This document shows positions 16,322 to 24,648 of a stretch of DNA of 43,297 nt, piece after piece. Both the position numbers and the translations under genes were made by a program. How positions within the stretch are numbered: position 1 is the stretch's first letter; each line of letters starts with the position of its first letter. The notes beneath the pieces were generated by a model. That model made no database searches, was not told where the DNA came from, and worked only from the letters and a program-made list of their open reading frames with translations. Source of the stretch: Prevotella sp. (GTDB lineage: Bacteria > Bacteroidota > Bacteroidia > Bacteroidales > Bacteroidaceae); the NCBI GenBank assembly GCA_022511075.1, contig JAFLSE010000021.1:1-43297 (forward strand), in the 5' to 3' direction.

Positions 16322-18289
16322 CTACCCGGCATCTTCCTCAGGCTTGTCTTCCTCTATCACAAGATTGTCGATGATAAAGTTCTGGCGTTCCATGGTGTTC
16401 TTGCCCATATAGTATTCAAGCAACTTTGCCACTTGGTCGGTCTTTTGAAGCGTAACCTGCTCCAAACGCATCTCCGGTCCGATGAAACCTGCAAATTCTT
16501 CTGGTGAAATCTCTCCGAGTCCTTTGAAACGTGTTATCTCCGGTTGCGGACCAAGCTCGTTGATAGCCTTTATACGTTCCTCCTCACTGTAACAGTAGCG
16601 AGTAATGAAATCACTCTTTTTCTGCTTGCTTTCAGCAGCTTTCAAGTCTGCTTCGGCAATAACCTGTCTGTTCTTTATCTTCGTGCGACGATTGCGCACA
16701 CGGAACAATGGTGTCTGCAACACATATACGTGCCCCTTCTTTATAAGGTCGGGGAAGAATTGCAGGAAGAAAGTGATTATTAGCAGGCGTATGTGCATAC
16801 CGTCAACATCGGCATCGGTAGCCACAATAACCTTGTTGTACCTCAACGAGTCCAAGCCGTCCTCAATGTCAAGTGCCGCTTGCAGCAGATTGAACTCTTC
16901 GTTCTCGTAAACCACCTTTTTGGTCAATCCATACGAGTTCAACGGCTTTCCGCGCAACGAGAACACCGCCTGTGTATTGACATCGCGGCTCTTTGTGATG
17001 CTTCCGCTTGCCGAGTCGCCCTCGGTAATAAATATAGAACTTTCCTCCTTCTTGTCATTCTTTGCATCGCAGAAATGTATGCGGCAGTCGCGCAGCTTGC
17101 GGTTGTGCAGGTTGGCTTTCTTCGCACGCTCACGGGCAAGTTTGGTAACACCTGCCATTGCCTTGCGCTCTTTCTCGCTTTCAGTAATCTTTTGCAGCAT
17201 TACTTCGGCTACATCGGAATGCTTATGCAGATAGTTGTCAACCTCCTGCTTTATGAAGTCACCGACATACTTATTTATACTCACGCCGCCATTAGGTGCC
17301 ATCGTCAGTGAACCGAGCTTTATTTTTGTCTGACTCTCAAACATCGGTTCCTCAACGTTCACGGCTATTGCTGCCACAAGTCCGTTGCGTATGTCGCCAT
17401 ATTCAAAGTTCTTGTTTGAAAACTCCTTTATTGTCTTGGCTATATGCTCCTTGAAGGCACTCTGGTGTGTACCGCCCTGCGTGGTATGCTGTCCGTTAAC
17501 AAATGAATGATATTCCTCGCCATACTGGTTGGTATGCGTGAAGGCAATCTCTATATCCTCGCCTTTCAGATGTATTATAGGATATAATCCGTCATTTGTC
17601 ATAGTGTCCGTAAGCAGGTCTTTCAGTCCGTTACGGCTCAATATCCTGCGTCCGTTGTACATTATGGCGAGTCCTGTGTTAAGATAGGTATAGTTGCGCA
17701 GCATAGTTTCCACGAAGTCATCGTGGAAAGCATAGCCCTTGAACAGCGTGTTGTCGGGCTCAAAAAATATGTATGTGCCGTTCTCGTCGTGCGTGTCCTC
17801 GGTAGTGTCCGACTGCAATATGCCGCGTTCAAACACAAGATGACGCACCTTTCCATCGCGATACGACTTTACCTCGAAGCGCGAACTCAATGCATTGACA
17901 GCCTTGACACCCACTCCATTGAGTCCCACACTTTTCTTGAATGCCTTGGAATCATACTTGCCGCCAGTGTTCAGCACGCTTACCGCCTCCACTAACTTAC
18001 CCTGCGGAATACCTCGTCCATAGTCGCGCACCGACACGCGCAGGTTTTCTTCCACGTCAATCTCTATACGGTCGCCGCAATTCATCTTGAACTCATCGAT
18101 AGAGTTGTCTATCACCTCTTTCAGCAACACGTATATACCGTCTTCGGGCATATTTCCGTCACCAAGCCTTCCTATGTACATACCAGGACGGGTACGCACA
18201 TGTTCCATATCGGAGAGATGCCTTATATTATCGTCGGTATATTCCACCGTCTGCGCCATTTCGTCGGTCGGGAATATGTCTTCAGCCAT
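16322..18289 (-). CDS. parE: DNA topoisomerase IV subunit B
   Basis: ParE is the ATPase subunit of topoisomerase IV, which decatenates sister chromosomes together with ParC. The start at the ATG at 18289 ('[13 protein letters not shown]') gives 655 residues. The longer frame from 18331 would overlap the preceding gene and add an unlikely leader. The GHKL ATPase domain shows '[13 protein letters not shown]' with the Mg-binding Asn62, and 'GRGIPQGKL' at about 91-99. The toprim domain has '[10 protein letters not shown]' at about 421-430 and '[12 protein letters not shown]' at about 490-501. The length and the lack of a GyrB-type insertion point to ParE rather than GyrB; no parC is present in the window. 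It starts 17 bp after the GNAT-like gene. Confidence 0.88.
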   Translation of the reverse strand: MAEDIFPTDEMAQTVEYTDDNIRHLSDMEHVRTRPGMYIGRLGDGNMPEDGIYVLLKEVIDNSIDEFKMNCGDRIEIDVEENLRVSVRDYGRGIPQGKLVEAVSVLNTGGKYDSKAFKKSVGLNGVGVKAVNALSSRFEVKSYRDGKVRHLVFERGILQSDTTEDTHDENGTYIFFEPDNTLFKGYAFHDDFVETMLRNYTYLNTGLAIMYNGRRILSRNGLKDLLTDTMTNDGLYPIIHLKGEDIEIAFTHTNQYGEEYHSFVNGQHTTQGGTHQSAFKEHIAKTIKEFSNKNFEYGDIRNGLVAAIAVNVEEPMFESQTKIKLGSLTMAPNGGVSINKYVGDFIKQEVDNYLHKHSDVAEVMLQKITESEKERKAMAGVTKLARERAKKANLHNRKLRDCRIHFCDAKNDKKEESSIFITEGDSASGSITKSRDVNTQAVFSLRGKPLNSYGLTKKVVYENEEFNLLQAALDIEDGLDSLRYNKVIVATDADVDGMHIRLLIITFFLQFFPDLIKKGHVYVLQTPLFRVRNRRTKIKNRQVIAEADLKAAESKQKKSDFITRYCYSEEERIKAINELGPQPEITRFKGLGEISPEEFAGFIGPEMRLEQVTLQKTDQVAKLLEYYMGKNTMERQNFIIDNLVIEEDKPEEDAG

Positions 18290-18306
18290 TATCTTATATC
18301 GTGTTT

Positions 18307-19467
18307 TTATTGTATCTTTTTCTTGTAGCATCTGCGTCGCTTGTGGTTTATCGGATCAAGAGGTCCCCACTGGCTCTGCACGTTTCTGTTAGTTTCCATT
18401 TCCACCTGTGTCTCGCCCCATTTCCAACCATATTTTTGGTAACGGGGAATCAAGTCGGTAAACAACAGTGCATTTGCACCTTTCGAACGATATTCGGGCA
18501 GCACACCTATGAGCAACAAGTCTACAGACTCGGTCTTGTGGAACTTCAATGCCATCAGCACGTGCCACCAACCAAACGGGAAGAGCCTTCCGTTCTTGCA
18601 CTTTTGGAAGGCGCGCGACATTGACGGCACACTTATTCCCACGCCCACAACCTTGTGGTCAGGGGTGTTCCAGTCTTCAATAAGCGTAACGATGTCAAGG
18701 TCTATAACTTTCAGGTACATGCCAATATACTGCTCTATCTGTCGCGGTGTCATCTCCGAGTAGCCATACAAGTCCTTGAATGTCTCGTTTATCACGTCGA
18801 ACACTCGCTGTCCATAGCCGCTCTTACCAAAAATCTCATTGCGGCGCAACTTCTTCACATGCAGGTTATAGCGTTCTTCAACCATCTTAGCCACCTTCAT
18901 GTATTTTTCGGGCACGGCATCGGGCACGTACATTTTATACTCCACATAGTCGTTGTCTTTCTCCCATCCGCCCAACTTCTCCATGTGTTGCGGATAGTAA
19001 GGATAATTATATATAGTGGCTTGCGTGCCGAGCTGGTCAAATCCCACGGTCAGCATTCCCTCCGGGTCCATGTCCGTAAAGCCCAAAGGACCGATTATTT
19101 CAGTCATTCCCCGCTCCTTGCCCCACTGCTCCACAGTGTTGAGCAATGCTGCCGATACTTCCATATCATCAATGAAGTCAATCCAACCGAAACGCACGCT
19201 CTTGCGCTGCCACTTCTCGTTGGCACGCCTGTTTATTATGGCAGCCACGCGCCCTACCACCTTTCCGTCTCTCTCCGCGATGAAATAATCAGCCTCGCAG
19301 AAATCGAAAGCGGCATTCTTATCGCGCGAGAACGTTGCTATCTCGTCGCGATACAGATTGGGCACATTATACTCGTCGTCACGATACAAGTCGTAGTTAA
19401 ACTGGATAAACTTGTCTAATCCCTTTCTATCGGTCACTCGTTTTATCTCAACATTACTGCTTGCCAT
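18307..19467 (-). CDS. GNAT-fold putative N-acetyltransferase (YghO-like)
   Basis: A 386-residue cytoplasmic protein without signal peptide or membrane segment. The N-terminal part has a GNAT-like beginning: '[21 protein letters not shown]', matching the strand-turn-strand before the acetyl-CoA site. The central '[23 protein letters not shown]' and '[15 protein letters not shown]' are conserved in this large-GNAT group found in Bacteroidetes and as YghO in enterobacteria. The C-terminal '[20 protein letters not shown]' resembles a second acetyl-CoA-binding motif (R-x-x-G-x-x). The substrate is unknown; a lipid- or amino-acid-linked acyl transfer is possible. It is the first gene of the five-gene minus-strand run and has its own -7 element at 19521-19528. 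Confidence 0.72.
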   Translation of the reverse strand: MASSNVEIKRVTDRKGLDKFIQFNYDLYRDDEYNVPNLYRDEIATFSRDKNAAFDFCEADYFIAERDGKVVGRVAAIINRRANEKWQRKSVRFGWIDFIDDMEVSAALLNTVEQWGKERGMTEIIGPLGFTDMDPEGMLTVGFDQLGTQATIYNYPYYPQHMEKLGGWEKDNDYVEYKMYVPDAVPEKYMKVAKMVEERYNLHVKKLRRNEIFGKSGYGQRVFDVINETFKDLYGYSEMTPRQIEQYIGMYLKVIDLDIVTLIEDWNTPDHKVVGVGISVPSMSRAFQKCKNGRLFPFGWWHVLMALKFHKTESVDLLLIGVLPEYRSKGANALLFTDLIPRYQKYGWKWGETQVEMETNRNVQSQWGPLDPINHKRRRCYKKKIQ

Positions 19468-19520
19468 ATTCTAAATGATTTTTGCGTTATTGTCATATAA
19501 AGTTTTATATATAAGACGTG

Positions 19521-19528
19521 CAAAGTTA
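19521..19528 (-). promoter_or_regulatory. -7 element TAACTTTG ahead of the GNAT-like/parE run
   Basis: Leftward TAACTTTG, matching TAnnTTTG, 54 bp before the GNAT-like start codon. The -33 part is weak: a TTG at 19547-19545 has only a 16-base spacer. It likely drives the five-gene run down to the ABC exporter. Confidence 0.55.
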
Positions 19529-19612
19529 GCAATAAAAAACGGAACAACGAAAGATTTTTTATTTATTTGTTTCATTCACATACTATTAAATGATTTTTTA
19601 ACATTTGCCATA

Positions 19613-19653
19613 ACAATAAAAAGAAAAGGGGCATCTCTTTCAAGATTTGCCCC
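19613..19653 (-). terminator. Terminator of the ECF sigma module
   Basis: On the minus strand GGGGCA and TGCCCC (19653-19648 and 19633-19628) form a 6-bp stem with a 14-nt loop, followed by TTTTCTTTTTATTG. It lies about 115 bp past the stop of the one-TM partner gene. Confidence 0.7.
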
Positions 19654-19769
19654 AACAATAGTACATTATGAAAAATTTTGAGAGAAATGAAACTTCACAG
19701 TTTCGTGTTTTAAACATGATTATTTAAAGATTAAAGCATTGAAAATTTTATCGTATGTATAAATTTATG

Positions 19770-20261
19770 TCATTCAAATTGCACTGGCTCTCCAGTGGTG
19801 CTTACGTTGTTGAGCAACGTGTCCATAGGCAACTGTGTGTTGTCGTATGCCACCGATGGGTCACCCGTAGTATATGTTTTCCTGTAGCCGGCAGCCACAT
19901 TTGTTTCCTCCGCAGCATCATCATTGCTGAACGAGAATTGCGCCGCATTGCCTATTGTCACGACGATTGCCACTATTGCAGCTGCCTTGAACAACGGTTG
20001 CAGACTCGCACTTATGCTTATCCTCTTGGCTTTCACCGTCTCTTGGTTGTCAACCATAGCAATAATTCGCTCGTCAAATGCTTCATCGAGCACATCGGTC
20101 TTTTTGCTCATGTTGCCACACATGAACAATGCGCCTTGTTCAGCAAGTTCTGCCGGAATATCTTTCTGGCTAAAGAAAGTCCGCAGAATCTCTTCTTCTT
20201 CCTGCGTGCTCTCACACTGCCAATAGCGTTCGAGCAGTTGTTCAATGTACTTGTAGTCCAT
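19770..20261 (-). CDS. One-TM partner of ECF sigma (putative anti-sigma)
   Basis: A 163-residue protein. Residues 1-40 are a cytoplasmic helical segment, 'YIEQLLERYWQCESTQEEEEILRTFFSQKDIPAEL'. One membrane segment follows at about 92-110 ('LFKAAAIVAIVVTIGNAA'). The remaining C-terminal region would be periplasmic. The N-terminal pattern (E-x-L-L-E-R-Y, then S/T-x-x-E-E-x-x-L-R-x-F-F) recurs in the partner protein of the other ECF module at 28669, so the two are paralogues. The layout suggests an anti-sigma factor that holds the sigma factor at the membrane, but there is no zinc-binding ZAS motif. Its start overlaps the end of the sigma gene by 20 bp. Confidence 0.7.
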   Translation of the reverse strand: MDYKYIEQLLERYWQCESTQEEEEILRTFFSQKDIPAELAEQGALFMCGNMSKKTDVLDEAFDERIIAMVDNQETVKAKRISISASLQPLFKAAAIVAIVVTIGNAAQFSFSNDDAAEETNVAAGYRKTYTTGDPSVAYDNTQLPMDTLLNNVSTTGEPVQFE

Positions 20262-20778
20262 AGTTGTCTGTTGCTATATATTTCTCTTTTATCGTATGTC
20301 TTGCCCTGAAGAGGTAAACTTTTACTTGCTGCTCGGTTATACCTAAGATTTCAGCTATCTCCTTGTACGGCTTGCCTTCGAAGTCACGAAGCTGTATTAT
20401 ACTCCTCTGCCTTTCCGGCAGTGCCTCGATGAGCCTTTTCACCTGTTCCACTTTGTCGCGCATTATCGCTTGGTGTTCAGGGCTTGCCTCATAACTCGTA
20501 TCGGGTTTCTCCTGCCCCTCTGCCATTCCCTCATCGAGCGATAGGCTATCGTTTGCCTTTGCCCTTGTCTTGTCTATTGCGAGGTTTCGGCATATTCTGA
20601 GACTGTAAGCCTCGATGGAATCAATGGTTTGCCACTCATCGCGCACGTTCCACACCTTTATCATAGTTTCCTGCACCACGTCTTCCGCCTCCTCTCTGTT
20701 GAGAGTTATGCGTTGTGCCAATCGGAACAAGATGTTCTTCAGTGGCAATACGTCGTTACGGAAATCTATTTTCTTCAC
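20242..20778 (-). CDS. ECF-type RNA polymerase sigma factor
   Basis: A 178-residue extracytoplasmic-function sigma factor, starting with GTG at 20778. Region 2 is 'LKNILFRLAQRITLNREEAEDVVQETMIKVW', which binds core polymerase and the -10 element. A variable linker covers about residues 70-115. Region 4 is 'LPERQRSIIQLRDFEGKPYKEIAEILGITEQQVKVYLFRARHTIKE', with the helix-turn-helix that contacts -35 DNA. It is co-encoded with the one-TM partner, which it overlaps by 20 bp. A weak -7-like element lies just upstream, at about 20807-20814. Its regulon cannot be inferred here. A second, distinct ECF sigma gene is at 28175. Confidence 0.88.
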   Translation of the reverse strand: MKKIDFRNDVLPLKNILFRLAQRITLNREEAEDVVQETMIKVWNVRDEWQTIDSIEAYSLRICRNLAIDKTRAKANDSLSLDEGMAEGQEKPDTSYEASPEHQAIMRDKVEQVKRLIEALPERQRSIIQLRDFEGKPYKEIAEILGITEQQVKVYLFRARHTIKEKYIATDNYGLQVH

Positions 20779-20835
20779 CTCTCTATAATGAATGACGAAT
20801 GAAAAAAGGAAAAGTTACACAATATACGAAAAAAT

Positions 20836-21612
20836 TTATTTTTTTATTGTCGTGCCGTGTTTGCCGTCTATTGCGGTGGCAAGGGTGATAATCACCTTTT
20901 CCACTCCTGCATCCACAGCCGACAGGGCGTTTTCTATCTTTGGAATCATTCCGCCTGCAATAGTACCGTCCTGCTTGTAGCGTTCAAAGTCGGCATGGTT
21001 TATGGTGGCTATCACACTGTCATCGTTGTCAGGATCAGATAGCACGCCTTTCTTCTCAAAGCTATATATGAGCGTAACGTCATAGTATTCTGCCAATGCC
21101 TTAGCCGTTTCAGCAGTAATCGTGTCGGCATTGGTGTTCAGCATATTTCCCTTGCCGTCGTGCGTCAACGGTGCCATAACGGGAACAACACCAGCATCTA
21201 TAAGCGTCTTGAGAGCCTTGCCATCAACTTGTTTCACGTCTCCCACAAAACCGAAGTCAATACCATTCTTCACTGGGCGACGGCACGATGAAATGGCGTT
21301 CATATCTGCACCCGTAAGTCCGAGTGCATTCACGTCCACCGCCTGCAACCGTGCTACGATGTTCTTGTTAACAAGTCCGCCATACACCATTGTTACCACC
21401 TGAAGCATATCTGCATCGGTGATACGCCTGCCGTCAACCATCTTGCTCTCTATGCCAAGCATCTGTGCCACCTTTGTTGCACGCCTGCCACCGCCGTGCA
21501 CAAGCACCTTGCAACCTTCAATCTGGCTGAAATCCTGCAAGAGGCGAGCCAACTGTGCCTCATCCTCCACCACAGCACCGCCAACCTTCACTATCGTAAC
21601 TTTCTCTCTCAT
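20836..21612 (-). CDS. argB: Acetylglutamate kinase
   Basis: ArgB phosphorylates N-acetylglutamate, the second step of arginine synthesis by the acetylated route. The protein is 258 residues with the amino-acid-kinase fold. Near the N-terminus it has 'VTIVKVGGAVVED' and the glycine-rich loop 'VLVHGGGRRAT' that binds phosphate. The substrate region is 'VDGRRITDADML', and the ATP-side motifs are 'LNTNADTITAETAKAL' and 'GGMIPKIENALSAVDAGVEKVII'. The short form, lacking the N-terminal helix of hexameric enzymes, suggests an arginine-insensitive dimer. It is the last gene of topA-aroK-argB, 16 bp after aroK. No other arg gene is in the window. Confidence 0.93.
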   Translation of the reverse strand: MREKVTIVKVGGAVVEDEAQLARLLQDFSQIEGCKVLVHGGGRRATKVAQMLGIESKMVDGRRITDADMLQVVTMVYGGLVNKNIVARLQAVDVNALGLTGADMNAISSCRRPVKNGIDFGFVGDVKQVDGKALKTLIDAGVVPVMAPLTHDGKGNMLNTNADTITAETAKALAEYYDVTLIYSFEKKGVLSDPDNDDSVIATINHADFERYKQDGTIAGGMIPKIENALSAVDAGVEKVIITLATAIDGKHGTTIKK

Positions 21613-21628
21613 AATGTATGTATTATTG

Positions 21629-22156
21629 CTAAATACTCAAAATATCTCTGATTCTGTCGACGGATATCTGAATCTTGTCACTGCTGTCCATAAGGCTCAC
21701 GTCAAGTATATGTCGTGCCTTGCCATAGAATTCTTCGCGTTTCTTCAACTGCCCCGTTATGAACTCTATCAGTTCTTCAGGTGTCTTGCCTGTCAGTAAC
21801 GGGCGGTTGCCCTTGCCCATAAGCAAATGCTTGTAGAGCACCTGCGGAGTAGCTTTCAGATAAACCACGTCGCCCTGACCGTTGAGATAGTCCATATTGT
21901 CGAAGAAGCAGGGAGTGCCGCCGCCACAACTTATGACAACATCCTCAAACTCTGCAACCTCATGCAGCATGTTGTGCTCTATCTTCCTGAAGCCTTCCTC
22001 GCCACGCTCTGCAAAGATTTGCGCCACGGTCTTGCGCATGCGGCTCTCTATATACCAGTCCAAGTCGTAGAAAGGCAAGCCGAGGCTTTTCGCCAGCGCC
22101 TTGCCCACCGTGGTCTTTCCAGACCCCATATATCCAATGAGAATTATTCGCGTCAT
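21629..22156 (-). CDS. aroK: Shikimate kinase
   Basis: AroK phosphorylates shikimate at the 3-OH in the route to chorismate and aromatic amino acids. The 175-residue protein shows all key motifs: P-loop 'GYMGSGKTTVGKAL' at about residues 8-21, 'YDLDWYIESRMRKTVAQIF' with the shikimate-binding Asp, 'VISCGGGTPCF' and the lid region 'GKGNRPLLTG' with the conserved Arg. A short helical C-terminus follows. The gene starts 3 bp after topA ends, so translation is probably coupled. Confidence 0.94.
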   Translation of the reverse strand: MTRIILIGYMGSGKTTVGKALAKSLGLPFYDLDWYIESRMRKTVAQIFAERGEEGFRKIEHNMLHEVAEFEDVVISCGGGTPCFFDNMDYLNGQGDVVYLKATPQVLYKHLLMGKGNRPLLTGKTPEELIEFITGQLKKREEFYGKARHILDVSLMDSSDKIQISVDRIRDILSI

Positions 22157-22159
22157 CGT

Positions 22160-24475
22160 CTACTTCTTCGCCGTCTGTGCCTCCACAATCTTCATACACT
22201 CCTCGAAAGTGAGTTCCCTTGCCTTTTCGTGCATAGCCTTCGGCAGTTTATAGTTCTTTCCGTCGTAGCAGATGTATGGTCCGTATCGACCGTTGAGCAC
22301 CTCCAACAATGGGTCTTCCTCAAACGCTTTCAGGTGTTTCTTCGCCTCTGCCTTGCGCTTCTCTTCTATTAGTTCTATGGCAGCATCAAGTGTCAGGGTC
22401 ATTGGGTCTTCCGTCTTGGGGATAGAAACAAATTGCTTGTTGTGCTGCACGTATGGTCCGAATCTACCAGCACCAACCATCACAGGCTTACCCTCGAACG
22501 AGCCCAACTCACGAGGCAGCTTAAACAATTCCATCGCCTCTTCCAAAGTCACGGTTTCCATACTAAGTTTAGAAGGAAGCTGTGCAAAGCGTGGCTTGTC
22601 ATTGTCATCGGCTGCACCAATCTGTATCATCGGACCGAAACGACCTATCTTCACGAACACAGGCTTGCCCGTAGCAGGATCACTGCCCAACTCACGCTCG
22701 CCTGCCTTGCGTTCCGACCTTGCGTTGAGTGCCTCTTCAACCGTTGGCTCAAACTTCTTGTAGAACGTTCTCATCATATCCGTCCATTCTTCCGAGCCGC
22801 CGGCAATCTCATCAAACTGCTGTTCTATCGTGGCAGTGAAGTTATAGTCCATTATGTTCGGGAAGTTTTTCAACAGGAAGTCGTTCACCACCAAACCTAT
22901 GTCGGTAGGCATCAACTTGCCCTTGGAACTACCGACAACCTCGTGGCGCACTTTTTGCGTCACTACCTTGCCTTTCAGCGTGTCTATGGTATATTCGCGT
23001 TCCTCACCCTTCTTGTCGCCCTTGCACACATATTCGCGCTGCTGTATTGTACTGATTGTCGGGGCGTATGTTGACGGGCGACCTATTCCCAACTCTTCCA
23101 GCTTGCTTACGAGCGAAGCCTCCGTGTAGCGCTGTGGACCGAGTGTGAAACGTTCCGTTGCAGATATCTCGCGGCGCGTCAGTTTCATTCCTTCCTTTAT
23201 CGGCGGAAGGATGTGTGCGGCTGCGCTCTCGTCTTGCACGTCATCATCGCCGGCACTCTCACGGTACACTTTCAGGAAACCGTCGAACGTAACAACCTCG
23301 CCCTGAGCCACAAACTGCTCATCGGCAGTGCTCACAGATATGTTGGCAACGGTCTTTTCTATGTTTGCATCAGCCATCTGACTGGCTATCGTGCGCTTCC
23401 ATATCAAATCGTAAAGACGCTTTTCCTGCGCCGTTCCCTCTATCGTTGCCTGGTTCATATAGGTGGGGCGTATCGCCTCGTGAGCCTCTTGTGCTCCCTT
23501 GCTGTTTGTCTGATACTGGCGTGTCTTGCTATACTCGCTGCCCCACAGTTTGTTAATCTCTTCCTTGCTTGCTCCTATGCACAGTGCCGACAGGTTTACG
23601 GAGTCGGTACGCATATAGGTTATCAAACCGTTCTCGTAGAGATGCTGTGCCACCATCATCGTCTGGCTCACCGTGAAGCCTAATTTCCTTGCTGCCTCCT
23701 GCTGCAACGTGGAAGTTGTAAACGGCGGTGCCGGTGTGCGCTTCAGCGGTTTCTTGCTTATGTTCTCTATGGTAAACTCTGCATCCTTGCACTTTTCAAG
23801 AAAAGCCTCTACCTCCTCGTGAGTCTTGAAGCGTGTGCCAAGCTCAGCCTTTATCTCCACGGCGTGCCCGTCGGGGTTGGTGAATGCAAATATGCCGTTC
23901 ACCCTGTAATACGTTTCCGATACGAAGTTCTGAATCTCGCGCTCGCGTTCAACTATCAGCCTCACAGCCACGCTCTGCACGCGACCAGCCGACAGCGCAG
24001 GCTTGACCTTGCGCCAAAGCACGGGCGACAGCTTGAAACCCACAATGCGGTCGAGCACTCGTCGTGCCTGCTGTGCATTGACAAGATTCATGTTTATGTG
24101 GCGTGGCGACTCTATTGCTGCAAGAATCGCAGGCTTTGTTATCTCGTGGAAAACAATTCTGTTGGTGTTTTCCTTGTCAAGTCCGAGCACCTCGCACAGA
24201 TGCCACGAAATAGCCTCTCCCTCGCGGTCCTCATCGGAAGCCAGCCACACCTTTCCGGCACTCTGGGCATTCTGCTTCAGTTCCTTTACAACCTTTTCCT
24301 TCTCTGCTGGTATCTCGTAGCTTGGCATAAGCGACTTCAGGTCTACACTTATCTCCTTTTTCTTCAGGTCGCGTATATGTCCGTAACTCGACATCACCTT
24401 GAAATCCTTACCCAAAAACTTCTCTATAGTCTTTGCCTTTTGGGGGCTCTCCACTATAACCAAATTCTTTTGCAT
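22160..24475 (-). CDS. topA: DNA topoisomerase I
   Basis: A type IA topoisomerase that relaxes negative supercoils. It has 771 residues. The toprim domain begins 'LVIVESPQKAKTIEKFLG', with acidic residues in 'ASDEDREGEAI' at about 79-89. The active-site Tyr287 is in 'NGLITYMRTDSVNLS'. Near the C-terminus there are three Gly-Pro repeats ('GRFGPMIQIG', 'GRFGPYVQHN', 'GRYGPYICYDGKNYKLP'), the topoisomerase C-terminal repeats seen where Cys4 zinc fingers are absent. The gene heads the topA-aroK-argB operon; a -7 element lies upstream at 24502-24509. Confidence 0.94.
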   Translation of the reverse strand: MQKNLVIVESPQKAKTIEKFLGKDFKVMSSYGHIRDLKKKEISVDLKSLMPSYEIPAEKEKVVKELKQNAQSAGKVWLASDEDREGEAISWHLCEVLGLDKENTNRIVFHEITKPAILAAIESPRHINMNLVNAQQARRVLDRIVGFKLSPVLWRKVKPALSAGRVQSVAVRLIVEREREIQNFVSETYYRVNGIFAFTNPDGHAVEIKAELGTRFKTHEEVEAFLEKCKDAEFTIENISKKPLKRTPAPPFTTSTLQQEAARKLGFTVSQTMMVAQHLYENGLITYMRTDSVNLSALCIGASKEEINKLWGSEYSKTRQYQTNSKGAQEAHEAIRPTYMNQATIEGTAQEKRLYDLIWKRTIASQMADANIEKTVANISVSTADEQFVAQGEVVTFDGFLKVYRESAGDDDVQDESAAAHILPPIKEGMKLTRREISATERFTLGPQRYTEASLVSKLEELGIGRPSTYAPTISTIQQREYVCKGDKKGEEREYTIDTLKGKVVTQKVRHEVVGSSKGKLMPTDIGLVVNDFLLKNFPNIMDYNFTATIEQQFDEIAGGSEEWTDMMRTFYKKFEPTVEEALNARSERKAGERELGSDPATGKPVFVKIGRFGPMIQIGAADDNDKPRFAQLPSKLSMETVTLEEAMELFKLPRELGSFEGKPVMVGAGRFGPYVQHNKQFVSIPKTEDPMTLTLDAAIELIEEKRKAEAKKHLKAFEEDPLLEVLNGRYGPYICYDGKNYKLPKAMHEKARELTFEECMKIVEAQTAKK

Positions 24476-24501
24476 ATCGTGTCTAATTAATTTTTCGGGT
24501 G

Positions 24502-24509
24502 CAAAAGTA
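24502..24509 (-). promoter_or_regulatory. -7 element TACTTTTG of the topA operon
   Basis: Leftward TACTTTTG fits TAnnTTTG and sits about 27 bp before the topA ATG. No good -33 TTTG is visible at 19-20 bases, so confidence is moderate. Confidence 0.5.
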
Positions 24510-24583
24510 AGAAAAAAGTTGCTAACACATTATATATATATGTGTGTTTTTAATTTTTTTAACCTGCTTGTATAACATAAAAA

Positions 24584-24612
24584 AACAAGCTGCACAATGA
24601 ATGCAGCCTGTT
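24584..24612 (-). terminator. Terminator after the pectate-lyase-like gene
   Basis: The arms AACAAGCTGCA and TGCAGCCTGTT form a stem with one mismatch and a 7-nt loop. On the minus strand it is followed by TTTTTTTATG. It lies about 37 bp past the stop of the secreted lyase and separates it from topA. The T-rich sequence on the other side may also allow weak rightward termination. Confidence 0.65.
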
Positions 24613-24648
24613 TTTAACTTGTTTGTGAAATACATTTATAAACAATTC

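Larger units (their letters stand above)
19468..19769. other. Intergenic spacer, 302 bp
   Basis: AT-rich spacer between the GNAT-like gene and the end of the ECF module. It holds the -7 element at 19521-19528 and the intrinsic terminator at 19613-19653. I see no gene or further structure in the rest. Confidence 0.7.

Noticed and set aside
21231..21240. A third parS-like site inside argB
   Set aside because: Only the left half (TGTTTCACGT) matches; the palindrome is not completed.
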